Of a DNA stretch of 64,000 bases, positions 51,966 to 60,293 are shown piece after piece. Numbering within the stretch: the stretch's first letter is position 1; each line of letters opens with the position of its first letter. Below the pieces are notes generated by a model, which worked only from the letters and a program-made list of their open reading frames with translations, was not told where the DNA came from and searched no databases. The DNA is from Neisseria lisongii (GTDB taxonomy: Bacteria; Pseudomonadota; Gammaproteobacteria; Burkholderiales; Neisseriaceae). Location of the stretch: NCBI RefSeq assembly GCF_028463985.1, contig NZ_CP116766.1:496001-560000 (forward strand), given 5' to 3'. Made by a program: the position numbers and the translations under genes.

Positions 51966-52663
51966 GCGCACGCGACAATATTCTGGCCAAGCTGAAAAAA
52001 GCCGATGCCTATCCGATGGCCGAACCCGATACCTTTGGCTACTATCAAACCCACGAAATGACTTGGGACGACGAAGTAAGCCGTCTGAAACACTGGGCTG
52101 CGACCATGCGGGCGGTCAAAACCGAAATCTACTGGGTGAACGAACACAACTGGCAGGAAGTGTTCCGCCAAGCCGCCGAAGAAAAAGGCATCCGCAACAT
52201 CGTTTTGCCGCACCAAACCGGACACGGTCAAAAAGCCAAAGCCGCCCTTGAAGGTACACAGATTGAAGCCTTGGATTACGATCGGGTGATTGACGAGTGG
52301 AAAGACGAATTTTTCACCCAAGTCGATGCCGGTTTCAGCGGCTCGAAATGCGGCATTGCCCGCACCGGCACCATCATGCTCGAATCCAGCCCGCAAGAGC
52401 CGCGCAGCCTGAGCCTTGTACCGCCGATTCACTTTTGCCTGTTTGATGCTGCAAAAATGTACGGCGAGTTCCACCACGCATTGGCAGGTGAAAAATTATT
52501 GGAAAACGGCATGCCGACCAATCTGATTCTGGTTTCCGGCCCATCCAAAACCGCCGACATCCAACTCACACTGGCATACGGTGCACACGGCCCGCGCGAT
52601 TTAGTCGTATTGGCCCTGTTGCCCGCACACATTTCCCCAGCCGACTTGGAGGAACAAGCATGA
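51962..52663 (+). CDS. lutC: L-lactate oxidation subunit LutC
   Basis: A 233-residue LUD-domain protein (YkgG type). Visible family blocks are NWQEVFRQAAEEKGIRNIVLPHQTGHG, DAGFSGSKCGIARTGTIML and SGPSKTADIQLTLAYGAHGPRDLVVLAL. GGAGG precedes the start, which overlaps lutA; the end overlaps lutB by 4 bases, so the three genes are translationally coupled. Order is lutA-lutC-lutB. Confidence 0.92.
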   Translation: MSARDNILAKLKKADAYPMAEPDTFGYYQTHEMTWDDEVSRLKHWAATMRAVKTEIYWVNEHNWQEVFRQAAEEKGIRNIVLPHQTGHGQKAKAALEGTQIEALDYDRVIDEWKDEFFTQVDAGFSGSKCGIARTGTIMLESSPQEPRSLSLVPPIHFCLFDAAKMYGEFHHALAGEKLLENGMPTNLILVSGPSKTADIQLTLAYGAHGPRDLVVLALLPAHISPADLEEQA

Positions 52664-54099
52664 CCCAAACCATTCAATTCCACATGAAACCGGAAACCTT
52701 CAAGCAAAACAGCGCCATTTCCCTGCAAGACCAACCGCTGCGCAAAAGCCTGCGCACGGCAATGGACATGCTGATGACCAAGCGCAAAGCCGTTTTGACC
52801 GATGAAGAAGAACTGCAAAATCTGCGTGATTTGTGCGAACACGTCCGCCAACGCTCGCTGTCCAAATTACCGGCGCTTTTAGAAGAGCTGGAAGCCAACC
52901 TGACCCGCTTGGGTGTCAAAGTCCACTGGGCGGAAACTCCGGCCGAGGCTTGCCAAATCATTCACAACATCGTAACCGCCAAAAACGGCAAACTGGTTGT
53001 CAAAGGCAAATCCATGGTCAGCGAAGAAATCGAGCTGAACCACTATCTCGAAGACCAAGGCATCAAAGCCATTGAAAGCGACTTGGGCGAATTCATCGTC
53101 CAAATGGCGGGCGAAAAACCGACCCATATCGTGATGCCGGCGATTCACAAAACCAAAGAGCAAGTCAGCGAACTGTTCCACAAAAACCTGAATACTCCGC
53201 TGACCGACGACGTGGACCAACTGACCGGCTTTGCCCGCCAAGCCCTGCGCGATATTTACCGCACCGCCGATGTCGGCTTGAGCGGCGTTAATTTCGCCGT
53301 CGCCGAAACCGGCACCCTGTGTCTGGTCGAAAACGAAGGCAACGGCCGCCTGTCCACAACCGTGCCGCCGGTACACATTGCCATTACCGGTATCGAAAAA
53401 GTAGTGGCGAAACTGTCCGACATTCCGCCGCTTTACAGCCTGTTGCCCCGTTCCGCCATCGGCCAGAACATCACCACCTATTTCAACATGATTACCGGCC
53501 CCCGCCGCAGCGAAGAATTAGACGGCCCGCAGGAAATGCACCTCGTTTTGCTCGATAACGGCCGCAGCCAAGCCTATGTTGAAGAACAAATGCGCCGCAC
53601 CCTGCAATGTATCCGCTGCGGTGCCTGCATGAACCACTGTCCGGTGTACACCCGCATCGGCGGCGCAGCCTACGGCACCACCTATCCCGGCCCGATCGGC
53701 GAAATCATCTCGCCGCACCTGCTCGGCTTGGACAGCACCCGAGACTTGCCGACCGCCTGCACCATGTGCGGCGCTTGTGTCGAAGTATGTCCGGTACGCA
53801 TTCCGATTACCGAACAAATGCAGCGCCTGCGTGTCGAAGCCCAACGCCCGCCCGAAGAAAACGTCCCACACCCGATTCGGGGTCAAGGCGCATCGCACAC
53901 CTTCGGCGAACAACTCGCATGGCGCACTTTCGACGGCATTTTCAGCGGCAAAAAAGCCTACCGTGCCTTCGGCTGGGCAGTCAGCAAATTCCGTTCGTTT
54001 ACACCGAGCAAACAGCTGGGCTGGACGGATAACCACGTCCCAATGAAACCGGCGAAGAAAACCCTGCACGAACTGGTTGCAGAAAAGCGTAAACAGTAA
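52660..54099 (+). CDS. lutB: L-lactate oxidation iron-sulfur subunit LutB
   Basis: A 479-residue protein with an N-terminal LUD domain (about 60-300, with TDDVDQLTGFARQALRDIYRTADVGLSGVNFAVAETGTL) and a ferredoxin-like part with two 4Fe-4S motifs, CIRCGACMNHCPVYTR near 317 and CTMCGACVEVCPVRIP near 367. The C-terminal DUF3390 region follows. GGAGG precedes the start. An uptake-sequence palindrome follows the gene at 54116-54155. Confidence 0.95.
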   Translation: MTQTIQFHMKPETFKQNSAISLQDQPLRKSLRTAMDMLMTKRKAVLTDEEELQNLRDLCEHVRQRSLSKLPALLEELEANLTRLGVKVHWAETPAEACQIIHNIVTAKNGKLVVKGKSMVSEEIELNHYLEDQGIKAIESDLGEFIVQMAGEKPTHIVMPAIHKTKEQVSELFHKNLNTPLTDDVDQLTGFARQALRDIYRTADVGLSGVNFAVAETGTLCLVENEGNGRLSTTVPPVHIAITGIEKVVAKLSDIPPLYSLLPRSAIGQNITTYFNMITGPRRSEELDGPQEMHLVLLDNGRSQAYVEEQMRRTLQCIRCGACMNHCPVYTRIGGAAYGTTYPGPIGEIISPHLLGLDSTRDLPTACTMCGACVEVCPVRIPITEQMQRLRVEAQRPPEENVPHPIRGQGASHTFGEQLAWRTFDGIFSGKKAYRAFGWAVSKFRSFTPSKQLGWTDNHVPMKPAKKTLHELVAEKRKQ

Positions 54100-54115
54100 T
54101 TTTTACTGACACAAA

Positions 54116-54155
54116 CCGAGGCCGTCTGAAAATCACGATTTTCAGACGGCCTCGG
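54116..54155. terminator. Uptake-sequence palindrome between lutB and yciK
   Basis: CCGAGGCCGTCTGAAAATC and its complement form a 19-bp stem between convergent genes. Confidence 0.75.
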
Positions 54156-54181
54156 TTTCATTTGTAGCAACGGTTTACAGT

Positions 54182-54901
54182 TTACAAATAAACGATTTCG
54201 CCGCTTCTGCCTTGGCTTTCTTGGCTTACCCACCAGATAAACTGCGGTAATACGTCTTCGTAGTTTTTGCGTTCGTTTTTGGTTTCGCCGGGGTGGGATT
54301 TGATGCGTTGTGGGGAGTTAATCGGGCCGGGGACGAGGACGTTGGCGCGCAGGTTGGGGAAGCGTTCCCATTCGTCGGCGATGACTTTGCACAGGTAGTT
54401 GAGTGCGGTTTTGGAAGCGCCGAAGCCGCCCCAGTAGGCTTTGGGGGTTTCGCCGTGGCTTTCGCCGACGAAGATGACGGAGGCGTCGGCGGATTCTTTC
54501 AGCAGGGGGAGCATGGCACGGGTCAGGCCCATGGGGGCGACGGTGTTGATGCGGTAGAGTTTGACCCAGTCGGCAACGGTTTGGAAATCCAGCGGTGAGA
54601 GGGCGTTGAAATAGCTGGCGCAGTGGACGATGCCATCGAGTTTGCCTTGTGTGGCTTCGGCGATGGTGGCGGCGAGTTGGTCGAACTCTTTGTCTTCGGC
54701 GCTTAAGAGGTCGAAGCAGATGGCAAACGGTTCGGGATAACCGGCGGCGACGATGTCGTCATAGACTTTTTCCATGCGTTTTTGGTGGCGGGCAATCAGG
54801 ACGACGGTTGCGCCGGCGGCGGCGTAGGCTTTGGCGGTTTGTTCGCCCAGACCTTGCGAAGCGCCGGTAACGATGATGGTTTTGTTGTGTAAGGCTGACA
54901 T
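54182..54901 (-). CDS. yciK: Short-chain dehydrogenase, YciK type
   Basis: A 239-residue NAD(P)-dependent SDR of unknown substrate. It has TGASQGLGEQTAKAYAAAGATVVLIARHQ at the N-terminus, HCASYFNALSPLDFQTVADW (YciK hallmark), and the catalytic Ser/Tyr/Lys in VGESHGETPKAYWGGFGASKTAL. The C-terminal PEDVLPQF-like segment (YEDVLPQFIWWVSQES) also fits YciK. Single gene. Confidence 0.87.
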   Translation of the reverse strand: MSALHNKTIIVTGASQGLGEQTAKAYAAAGATVVLIARHQKRMEKVYDDIVAAGYPEPFAICFDLLSAEDKEFDQLAATIAEATQGKLDGIVHCASYFNALSPLDFQTVADWVKLYRINTVAPMGLTRAMLPLLKESADASVIFVGESHGETPKAYWGGFGASKTALNYLCKVIADEWERFPNLRANVLVPGPINSPQRIKSHPGETKNERKNYEDVLPQFIWWVSQESQGRSGEIVYL

Positions 54902-55062
54902 GTTTTTTCCCTTTGGCTTTGCTGTAACAGGTGGTATTGGTTTACTGGATTGTATATAAAATTCAGTGATTTAACTATATTTTGGCGTTGGCTTGTTTTG
55001 TCCTATTTTTAGTGAAACCCGCTATAAATCTTTTAGTTGCGCAGAAACTTGCTTTGCTTGTT

Positions 55063-56409
55063 TTAGCTTCGCAGAAATTCGCTTCGCTCATTTTCAGACG
55101 GCATGGTGTTGTATAAATCGTTTAAACACAATTCGGCGGCACGCATACCGGATTGTACCGCAGCTTCTAAGGTTGCGGGATAGTATGGATGCAGATAATC
55201 GCCGGCGGGGTAGATATTGCGGTGTTTGAGCCATGCGGTGTCGTAATTCGGGCGGTGGACGCTTGCGGCGGCGGTGGCCCGTTTTTCGGTAATCACCTGC
55301 ACGGCTTGCGGCTCGCCGATATGCGGGAACAGGCGTTGTATGTCGGCATGGACTTTTTGCGCCCACTCTTGGCGGCTGAACGGATATTGTTCGGAAACGC
55401 TGATCACAGCGGCGATTTCGTTGGGCGGTAAGCCGAGTGCGCCCCGTTCGATCAGCCAGTGTGCCGTGCCGTCGGCAAGGCCGGTCATGGCGGCGGGGAG
55501 TTTGACGGCTTGCGGATAGCGCAGGTAAACGGTGGTAATCGCATGATAGGCGGTTTGGGCATAGGCCGTCTGAATTTCGGGCGGGGTGTCGCTCGGCAAC
55601 AGGGCGGCGGCGTGATAAGGGGCGGTTGCCAGAATAACGGCATCGAATATTCGGCCATCCACACCGACTGTACCGTTTGCCTGCGGTTCCAGTTTGGCGA
55701 CACGGGTGGCCAGATGAATGCCGCAGCCGTGCCGTTTGAGATAATTCAGGGCGGGGCGGACGGCGATGCTGCTTAAATCCTGCTTGGGCAACAGATAATC
55801 GCTGTCGCTTTTTGCGGCATTGATGCTGTCTTGCAACACTCGGGCGAGCAGCCGGAGCGAGGCGGTATGCAGCGGGGTATTGAGTGCGCCCAACACCAGT
55901 GGCTGCCAGAATTGGCTGATCAGCAGGCGGGGCGTGCGGCGTTGTGCAAGCCAGTGGGCAACGTTGATGTCGGCTTGGTCGGAACGTCGGCGCTGCAGGG
56001 CGTGCATATCGGCCAGCAGTTTGAGTTTCAGCCGCAGCGGTGTGTTTTCGGCACGCAGTATGCCGGACAGAATGTGCCACGGTTTGGGCAATGGTGAGGC
56101 CGTCTGAAACTGCAAACCGTCGGAGATATGCCATTGCAGCGGCTGCCGCAGGAAAGCATCTGTTTCCCGTACGCCGATTTTCTGCAGCAGTGCTAATGTG
56201 CTGCGGTATGCGCCGATTAAAATATGTTGGCCGTTGTCTAAAAAGGAAAAACCGTGTTGTTCGCCGGTGAGCGTACGCGCTCTGCCGCCTGCCTGCCGTC
56301 CTGCTTCAAACAGGCTGATGTCGGCGTGTTCTGCCAGTGTAACGGCGGCGGACAAACCTGCCCAGCCTGCGCCGATAACGGCAATTTTGGGGCGGGAGAT
56401 ATGATTCAT
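55063..56409 (-). CDS. hpnE: Hydroxysqualene dehydroxylase-like FAD oxidoreductase
   Basis: A 448-residue amine-oxidase-fold flavoprotein of the HpnE group, which completes squalene synthesis from presqualene diphosphate. The N-terminal FAD motif is KIAVIGAGWAGLSAAVTLAE (residues 7-26), followed by GRARTLTGEQHGFSFLDNGQHILIGAY. The C-terminal YPAGDYLHPYYPATLEAAVQSGMRAAE closes the FAD site. Starts two bases after the hpnD stop. The last 15 residues run into an uptake sequence (TMPSENERSEF). Confidence 0.85.
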   Translation of the reverse strand: MNHISRPKIAVIGAGWAGLSAAVTLAEHADISLFEAGRQAGGRARTLTGEQHGFSFLDNGQHILIGAYRSTLALLQKIGVRETDAFLRQPLQWHISDGLQFQTASPLPKPWHILSGILRAENTPLRLKLKLLADMHALQRRRSDQADINVAHWLAQRRTPRLLISQFWQPLVLGALNTPLHTASLRLLARVLQDSINAAKSDSDYLLPKQDLSSIAVRPALNYLKRHGCGIHLATRVAKLEPQANGTVGVDGRIFDAVILATAPYHAAALLPSDTPPEIQTAYAQTAYHAITTVYLRYPQAVKLPAAMTGLADGTAHWLIERGALGLPPNEIAAVISVSEQYPFSRQEWAQKVHADIQRLFPHIGEPQAVQVITEKRATAAASVHRPNYDTAWLKHRNIYPAGDYLHPYYPATLEAAVQSGMRAAELCLNDLYNTMPSENERSEFLRS

Positions 56410-56411
56410 TT

Positions 56412-57269
56412 TCAGACGGCCTCGGGGTGGAAACCCAGCATCCAGGTTTTCAGGGCAATGCGTTTTTTGCGGGGCGAGGGGATGGCGATTTTGTAGCGCA
56501 ACACATTTTCTGCGCCGTCCCGCTCGATTTCCTGCAGCAGGGCATAATAAATCGCCGCCATCACCAAACCGGCTTTCTGCCGTTTTTTGTCGATTTTGGG
56601 CAATGCAGACACGGCTTGGTAATAAATGCTTTTGGCCCGTTTGATTTGAAACGCCATTAGTTCGGCAAATTCCGGCGTGGGGCGGCTTTGCAGGATCACG
56701 GCGGCGGGAACGTTAAACTGCTGCAATTCCGCCATCGGTAGGTAAATCCGTCCGCGGCGGGCATCTTCGCCTACGTCCCGAATAATGTTGGTCAGCTGCA
56801 AAGCCAAGCCGGTTTGGTCGGCAAACAGCAGCGTACGCTCGTCGCTGAAACCCAAAATCCGGGCAATCAGACAGCCAACCACGCCGGCGACACGGCGGCA
56901 ATAGCGTTTCAGTTCGGCAAAATCGGCATAGCGTGCCTGCTGCAAATCCATCTGCATACCGTCTATCAGTTCCGCCAATTCGCTATGCGGAAGCTCAAAC
57001 TGCGTACGCACGGTTTGCAGGGCTTGATTGACGGGGTGTTCGGGCGTGTGGCCGCTAAAGACTTTGTCTAAATCCTGCCGCCACCATTCCAGCGTAATGC
57101 GGGCGATTTCGGCTTGACTGCATTCATCGACCACATCGTCCAATTCCCGGCAAAAGGCGTACAGCACCGTCATGGCATCCAGCTGCGCCTGCGGTAGGAA
57201 GCGGAAGCCGGAGAGAAAACTCGAGCGGCTTTGAAAAGCCTTTTGGCGGCAATAGTCGAGGGCGGACAC
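56412..57269 (-). CDS. hpnD: Presqualene diphosphate synthase-like prenyltransferase
   Basis: A head-to-head prenyl synthase of the squalene/phytoene family, 285 residues. The two aspartate-rich sites are YAFCRELDDVVDE near residue 38-50 and LTNIIRDVGEDARRGRIYLP near 157-177. HpnD makes presqualene diphosphate from two farnesyl diphosphates. Its final codons and TGA stop are formed by an uptake sequence (GAG GCC GTC TGA). Only hpnD and hpnE are here; hpnC and a hopene cyclase are not in the window. Confidence 0.87.
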   Translation of the reverse strand: MSALDYCRQKAFQSRSSFLSGFRFLPQAQLDAMTVLYAFCRELDDVVDECSQAEIARITLEWWRQDLDKVFSGHTPEHPVNQALQTVRTQFELPHSELAELIDGMQMDLQQARYADFAELKRYCRRVAGVVGCLIARILGFSDERTLLFADQTGLALQLTNIIRDVGEDARRGRIYLPMAELQQFNVPAAVILQSRPTPEFAELMAFQIKRAKSIYYQAVSALPKIDKKRQKAGLVMAAIYYALLQEIERDGAENVLRYKIAIPSPRKKRIALKTWMLGFHPEAV

Positions 57270-57318
57270 GGTGGTTTCCAGTGGGTAATCGGTAAGACTG
57301 GGTCTCAGCCGGATGGGA

Positions 57319-57409
57319 AAGGCCGTCTGAAAAACTCGCTTCGCTCGTTTTGGCGAAACCTTCGGTTTTAGCTGCGCAGAAACTCGCTTCGCTCGCTTTC
57401 AGACGGCAT
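57319..57409. repeat. 91-bp dispersed repeat, second copy
   Basis: Near-identical to 23235-23325, with the same order of uptake sequence, CGCTTCGCTCGTTTT, GAAACCTTCGG, TTTTAGCTGCGCAGAAAC, CGCTTCGCTCG and inverted uptake sequence. It lies between hpnD and the DUF2322 gene. Confidence 0.75.
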
Positions 57410-57413
57410 GGGG

Positions 57414-57731
57414 TCATGCGGTTTGCGGTTGCAGCAGCAGGGTTTGGTTTTCAGCTTTGACTTGAAACAGCAAATCGATATTCGGGTGTTTGCCGGGGTT
57501 GGCTTGGGCATCGGCAACGTGTTCGGCAAACAGCTGTAAACCCCGCTCGGCGGCTTGGGCGTTTAATACGCCGTCAAATTCCTGCGACAGGGCGTGGTAG
57601 AGTTTGAGCGAACCGAGTTTGCCGGGGGCGGCGGGAATATGGTGGACGGTTTCGCCTTGCTGATTGCAGATATTCAGGCCGCTCAAGTGGTCAATGGCGG
57701 GCATGGCGGCGAGGTTTTCTTGAAAAGTCAT
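57414..57731 (-). CDS. DUF2322-like small protein
   Basis: A 105-residue soluble protein (MTFQENLAAMPAIDHLSGLN...) with no signal peptide. The NICNQQGETVHHIPAAPGKLGSLKLYHAL stretch and the AEHVADAQANPGKHPNIDLL end match, as far as I can recall, the DUF2322 family found in Neisseria and Pasteurellaceae, of unknown function. AGGA precedes the start. Flanked by two uptake-sequence repeats, so probably a single-gene unit. Confidence 0.7.
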   Translation of the reverse strand: MTFQENLAAMPAIDHLSGLNICNQQGETVHHIPAAPGKLGSLKLYHALSQEFDGVLNAQAAERGLQLFAEHVADAQANPGKHPNIDLLFQVKAENQTLLLQPQTA

Positions 57732-57756
57732 GGTTTTTTCCTGTTGAGAGGGTTTG

Positions 57757-57820
57757 AGGCCGTCTGAAAATCAGGTTTTAGCTGCGCAGAAACTCGCTTC
57801 GCTCATTTTCAGACGGCCTT
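57757..57820. repeat. Short form of the uptake-bounded dispersed repeat
   Basis: Uptake sequence, TTTTAGCTGCGCAGAAACTC, GCTTCGCTCATTTTC, inverted uptake sequence: the second half of the 91-bp unit at 57319-57409. Confidence 0.65.
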
Positions 57821-57843
57821 GTGATTGAGGGGTTTCATGTTAC

Positions 57844-58470
57844 TCAGCGGGTGCCGAAGATTTTGTCGCCGGCATCGCCCAAGCCCGGAATGATGTAGCC
57901 TTGTTCGTTGAGGTGGCTGTCGAGGGCGGCGGTGTAGATGGTTACGTCGGGGTGGGCTTCATTGACGAGTTTCACGCCTTCGGGGGCGGCAACCAGCACC
58001 AGTGCTTTAATCTGGCGGCAACCTTTGGATTTGAGCAGGTCGATGGTGGCGACCATCGAGCCGCCGGTGGCGAGCATGGGGTCGATAATCAGGGCGGGGC
58101 GCTGTTCCATGCTGTCCACGAATTTTTCAAAGTAAGACACGGGTTTGAGCGTGGTTTCGTCCCGCTGCAGGCCGACTACGCTGATTTTGGCGGTGGGAAT
58201 CAGGTCCAATACGCCGTCGAGCATACCCAAACCGGCACGCAGAATCGGCACAACAGTCAGCGTTTTGCCTTTGATGCGGTCGCCTTCGATTTGGCCGCAC
58301 CAGCCGTCGATCAGGTATTTTTCGATTTCAAAATCCCGGCTGGCTTCGTATGCCATCAGGCGGGCCAGTTCGGTGGTGAGGGTGCGGAATTTGTAGGTGC
58401 TGCAGTCGGCTTCCCGCATCAGGGTCAGTTTGTGGCGGACAAGCGGGTGATCGACAACGGTAACGTTCAT
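57844..58470 (-). CDS. upp: Uracil phosphoribosyltransferase
   Basis: Salvages uracil with PRPP to UMP. The 208-residue protein has HPLVRHKLTLMREADCSTYKFR at the N-terminus, the PRPP-binding DPMLATGGSMVATIDLL near residue 131, and the uracil-binding C-terminal GYIIPGLGDAGDKIFGTR. Full family length. Single gene. Confidence 0.97.
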   Translation of the reverse strand: MNVTVVDHPLVRHKLTLMREADCSTYKFRTLTTELARLMAYEASRDFEIEKYLIDGWCGQIEGDRIKGKTLTVVPILRAGLGMLDGVLDLIPTAKISVVGLQRDETTLKPVSYFEKFVDSMEQRPALIIDPMLATGGSMVATIDLLKSKGCRQIKALVLVAAPEGVKLVNEAHPDVTIYTAALDSHLNEQGYIIPGLGDAGDKIFGTR

Positions 58471-58551
58471 GGCTTTCTCGGAATATGTGGTTTGCTGAAG
58501 GGGAAATTATATAACTAAACGCTGTAAACGGCTATGGTGGAAAATACGCAA

Positions 58552-58583
58552 ATGCCGTCTGAAAACCGGTTTTCAGACGGCAT
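58552..58583. terminator. Palindromic uptake-sequence terminator after grxD
   Basis: A perfect 32-base palindrome identical in form to 17597-17628, lying between grxD and upp. Confidence 0.7.
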
Positions 58584-58598
58584 CGGTATCAATCCGGC

Positions 58599-58907
58599 TT
58601 AGGCTTTGAGCAGGTCTTGCAATTCGCCCGCTTCAAACATTTCCATCATGATGTCGGAACCGCCGACAAATTCGCCGTTTACATACAGCTGCGGAATGGT
58701 CGGCCAGTCGCTGTATTCTTTGATGCCTTGGCGCACTTCGTCGTTTTCCAATACGTTGACGGTTACATAGTCTTCGCAACCGGCGGCGTTGAGGATTTGC
58801 ACGGCACGGGAAGAAAAGCCGCATTGCGGAAACTGTTTGGTGCCTTTCATAAACAATACGACACGGTGGGTGGTTACGACTTCTTTGATTTGTTCTTGAA
58901 TGCTCAT
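58599..58907 (-). CDS. grxD: Monothiol glutaredoxin (Grx4 type)
   Basis: A 102-residue glutaredoxin with the single-cysteine active site in KGTKQFPQCGFSSRAVQIL (CGFS), the TIPQLYVNGEFVGGSDIMMEM glutathione-binding loop and the EAGELQDLL end. CGFS glutaredoxins bind and pass on 2Fe-2S clusters, often with BolA. AAGGA precedes the start. Confidence 0.96.
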   Translation of the reverse strand: MSIQEQIKEVVTTHRVVLFMKGTKQFPQCGFSSRAVQILNAAGCEDYVTVNVLENDEVRQGIKEYSDWPTIPQLYVNGEFVGGSDIMMEMFEAGELQDLLKA

Positions 58908-58999
58908 GTCTGTTCCTTTTTCAAATGTTCGGATTGAGTTTTGCCATTATACGCAAATTATGAGAATTTAAAATGCTTCTTTTGCGTCTGAGTGCATTT

Positions 59000-60262
59000 T
59001 CAGACGGCCTTGCGCTGCAATACGGCGGCAAAGAAGCCGTCGGTTTGGTGGGCGGCGGAATCGAGGCGCAGGTATTTGCCTGTGTCCAAGCCGGTTTTGG
59101 CGGCGGCAAGCAGGGCGGCGCAGTCGATGAGTTCAAAGTCGGGGTGTTCGCTCAAAAAGCGTTCGACCTGCTGCTCGTTTTCTTCCGGCAAAATGCTGCA
59201 GGTGGCATAAACCAAGCGGCCGGCGGGTTGCACCAGTTGCGCAGCGGCGGCAAGAATGCTGTGTTGCTGCTGCAAAAGCTGGGCGAGGCTTTCGGGCGAC
59301 TGGCGGTATTTCAAATCGGGATTGCGCCGCAGCGTGCCTAAGCCGGAACACGGTGCGTCCACTAAAACACGGTCGGCTTTGCCGTTTAAGCGGGCAATGC
59401 GGCTGTCGTGTTCGCTGCTGATGCGTTCGGGGTGGATGTTGGTCAGTCCGGCACGGGTCATGCGGGGTTTGAGGTTGGCAAGGCGTTTTTCGGCGATGTC
59501 GAAGGCGTAAATGCGGCCTTTGTTGGCCATTTGCGCACCGATTGCCAGCGTTTTACCGCCTGCACCGGCACAGAAATCGACCACGATTTCGCCCCGTTTG
59601 GCACCGACCAGCAGCGCCAGCAACTGGCTGCCTTCGTCCTGCACTTCGACGCTGCCGTCTAAAAACAGTTCGTGTTTGTTGAGGGCGATTTTGGTCGGAA
59701 GGCGGATGCCCCACGGCGAATACGGTGTGGCGGCTGCGTCGGCGGCTTCGTTTTGCAGGGCCGCGAGGACTTTGTCGCGTTTGTTTTTCAAGGTATTGAC
59801 CCGAATGTCCAGCGGCGCAGGGCGGCTGACGCTGCGGCCGAAGGCGAGAATGTCGTCGTCGTTCCAATGGCGGCGCAGGCGCTCGATGAGCCATTCGGGC
59901 AACTCGGCGGCGGTGGCGAGGCCGTCTGAAAATTCGCTTTTGCGGGCTTTGAGATTGCCGAGAAAGGTTTGTTCTTCTTCATCGAGCAGGTCTTGGATTT
60001 GTGAAATATTGACACTGCGGCCGAGTACCAGCGCTGCCAGTGCCGCTTTGCGGGCTTGGGCGTGCGGCCGGCGCAGGGCGGCGGCGATTTTTTGGTAATG
60101 GCGCAGGGCGGCAAATGCGGTTTCCGCAATTTCGTGGCGGTCGTGGCGGCCGAGTTTTTTGTGTTGGCGGAAATAGGCGGACAATACGCTGTCGGCGGGC
60201 TGTTTGAACGTCAGCATTTCTGCCAGCAGGCGGGCGGTGTGGTCGAGTTGGATCGGGGTCAT
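59000..60262 (-). CDS. rsmB: RsmB/NOP-family rRNA cytosine-5 methyltransferase
   Basis: A 420-residue SAM-dependent m5C RNA methyltransferase. The N-terminal third is helical (LTFKQPADSVLSAYFRQHKKLGRHDRHEIAETAF). The catalytic domain has DFCAGAGGKTLAIGAQM (SAM loop), VDAPCSGLGTLRRNPDLKYR (motif IV cysteine) and VYATCSILPEENEQQVERFL (motif VI cysteine). The target could be 16S C967 (RsmB) or another site. ATG 60262 is chosen over an upstream extension to 60319 that overlaps the DUF1853 gene. An uptake sequence within the gene encodes FSDGL. Confidence 0.87.
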   Translation of the reverse strand: MTPIQLDHTARLLAEMLTFKQPADSVLSAYFRQHKKLGRHDRHEIAETAFAALRHYQKIAAALRRPHAQARKAALAALVLGRSVNISQIQDLLDEEEQTFLGNLKARKSEFSDGLATAAELPEWLIERLRRHWNDDDILAFGRSVSRPAPLDIRVNTLKNKRDKVLAALQNEAADAAATPYSPWGIRLPTKIALNKHELFLDGSVEVQDEGSQLLALLVGAKRGEIVVDFCAGAGGKTLAIGAQMANKGRIYAFDIAEKRLANLKPRMTRAGLTNIHPERISSEHDSRIARLNGKADRVLVDAPCSGLGTLRRNPDLKYRQSPESLAQLLQQQHSILAAAAQLVQPAGRLVYATCSILPEENEQQVERFLSEHPDFELIDCAALLAAAKTGLDTGKYLRLDSAAHQTDGFFAAVLQRKAV

Positions 60263-60293
60263 GGTGGTCGGTATGTTGAATAGTGAATGGCGA

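Noticed and set aside
12951..58583. Regularly paired GCCGTCTGAA motifs as phage or recombinase sites
   Set aside because: They are the known neisserial DNA uptake sequences in inverted pairs that also act as terminators.
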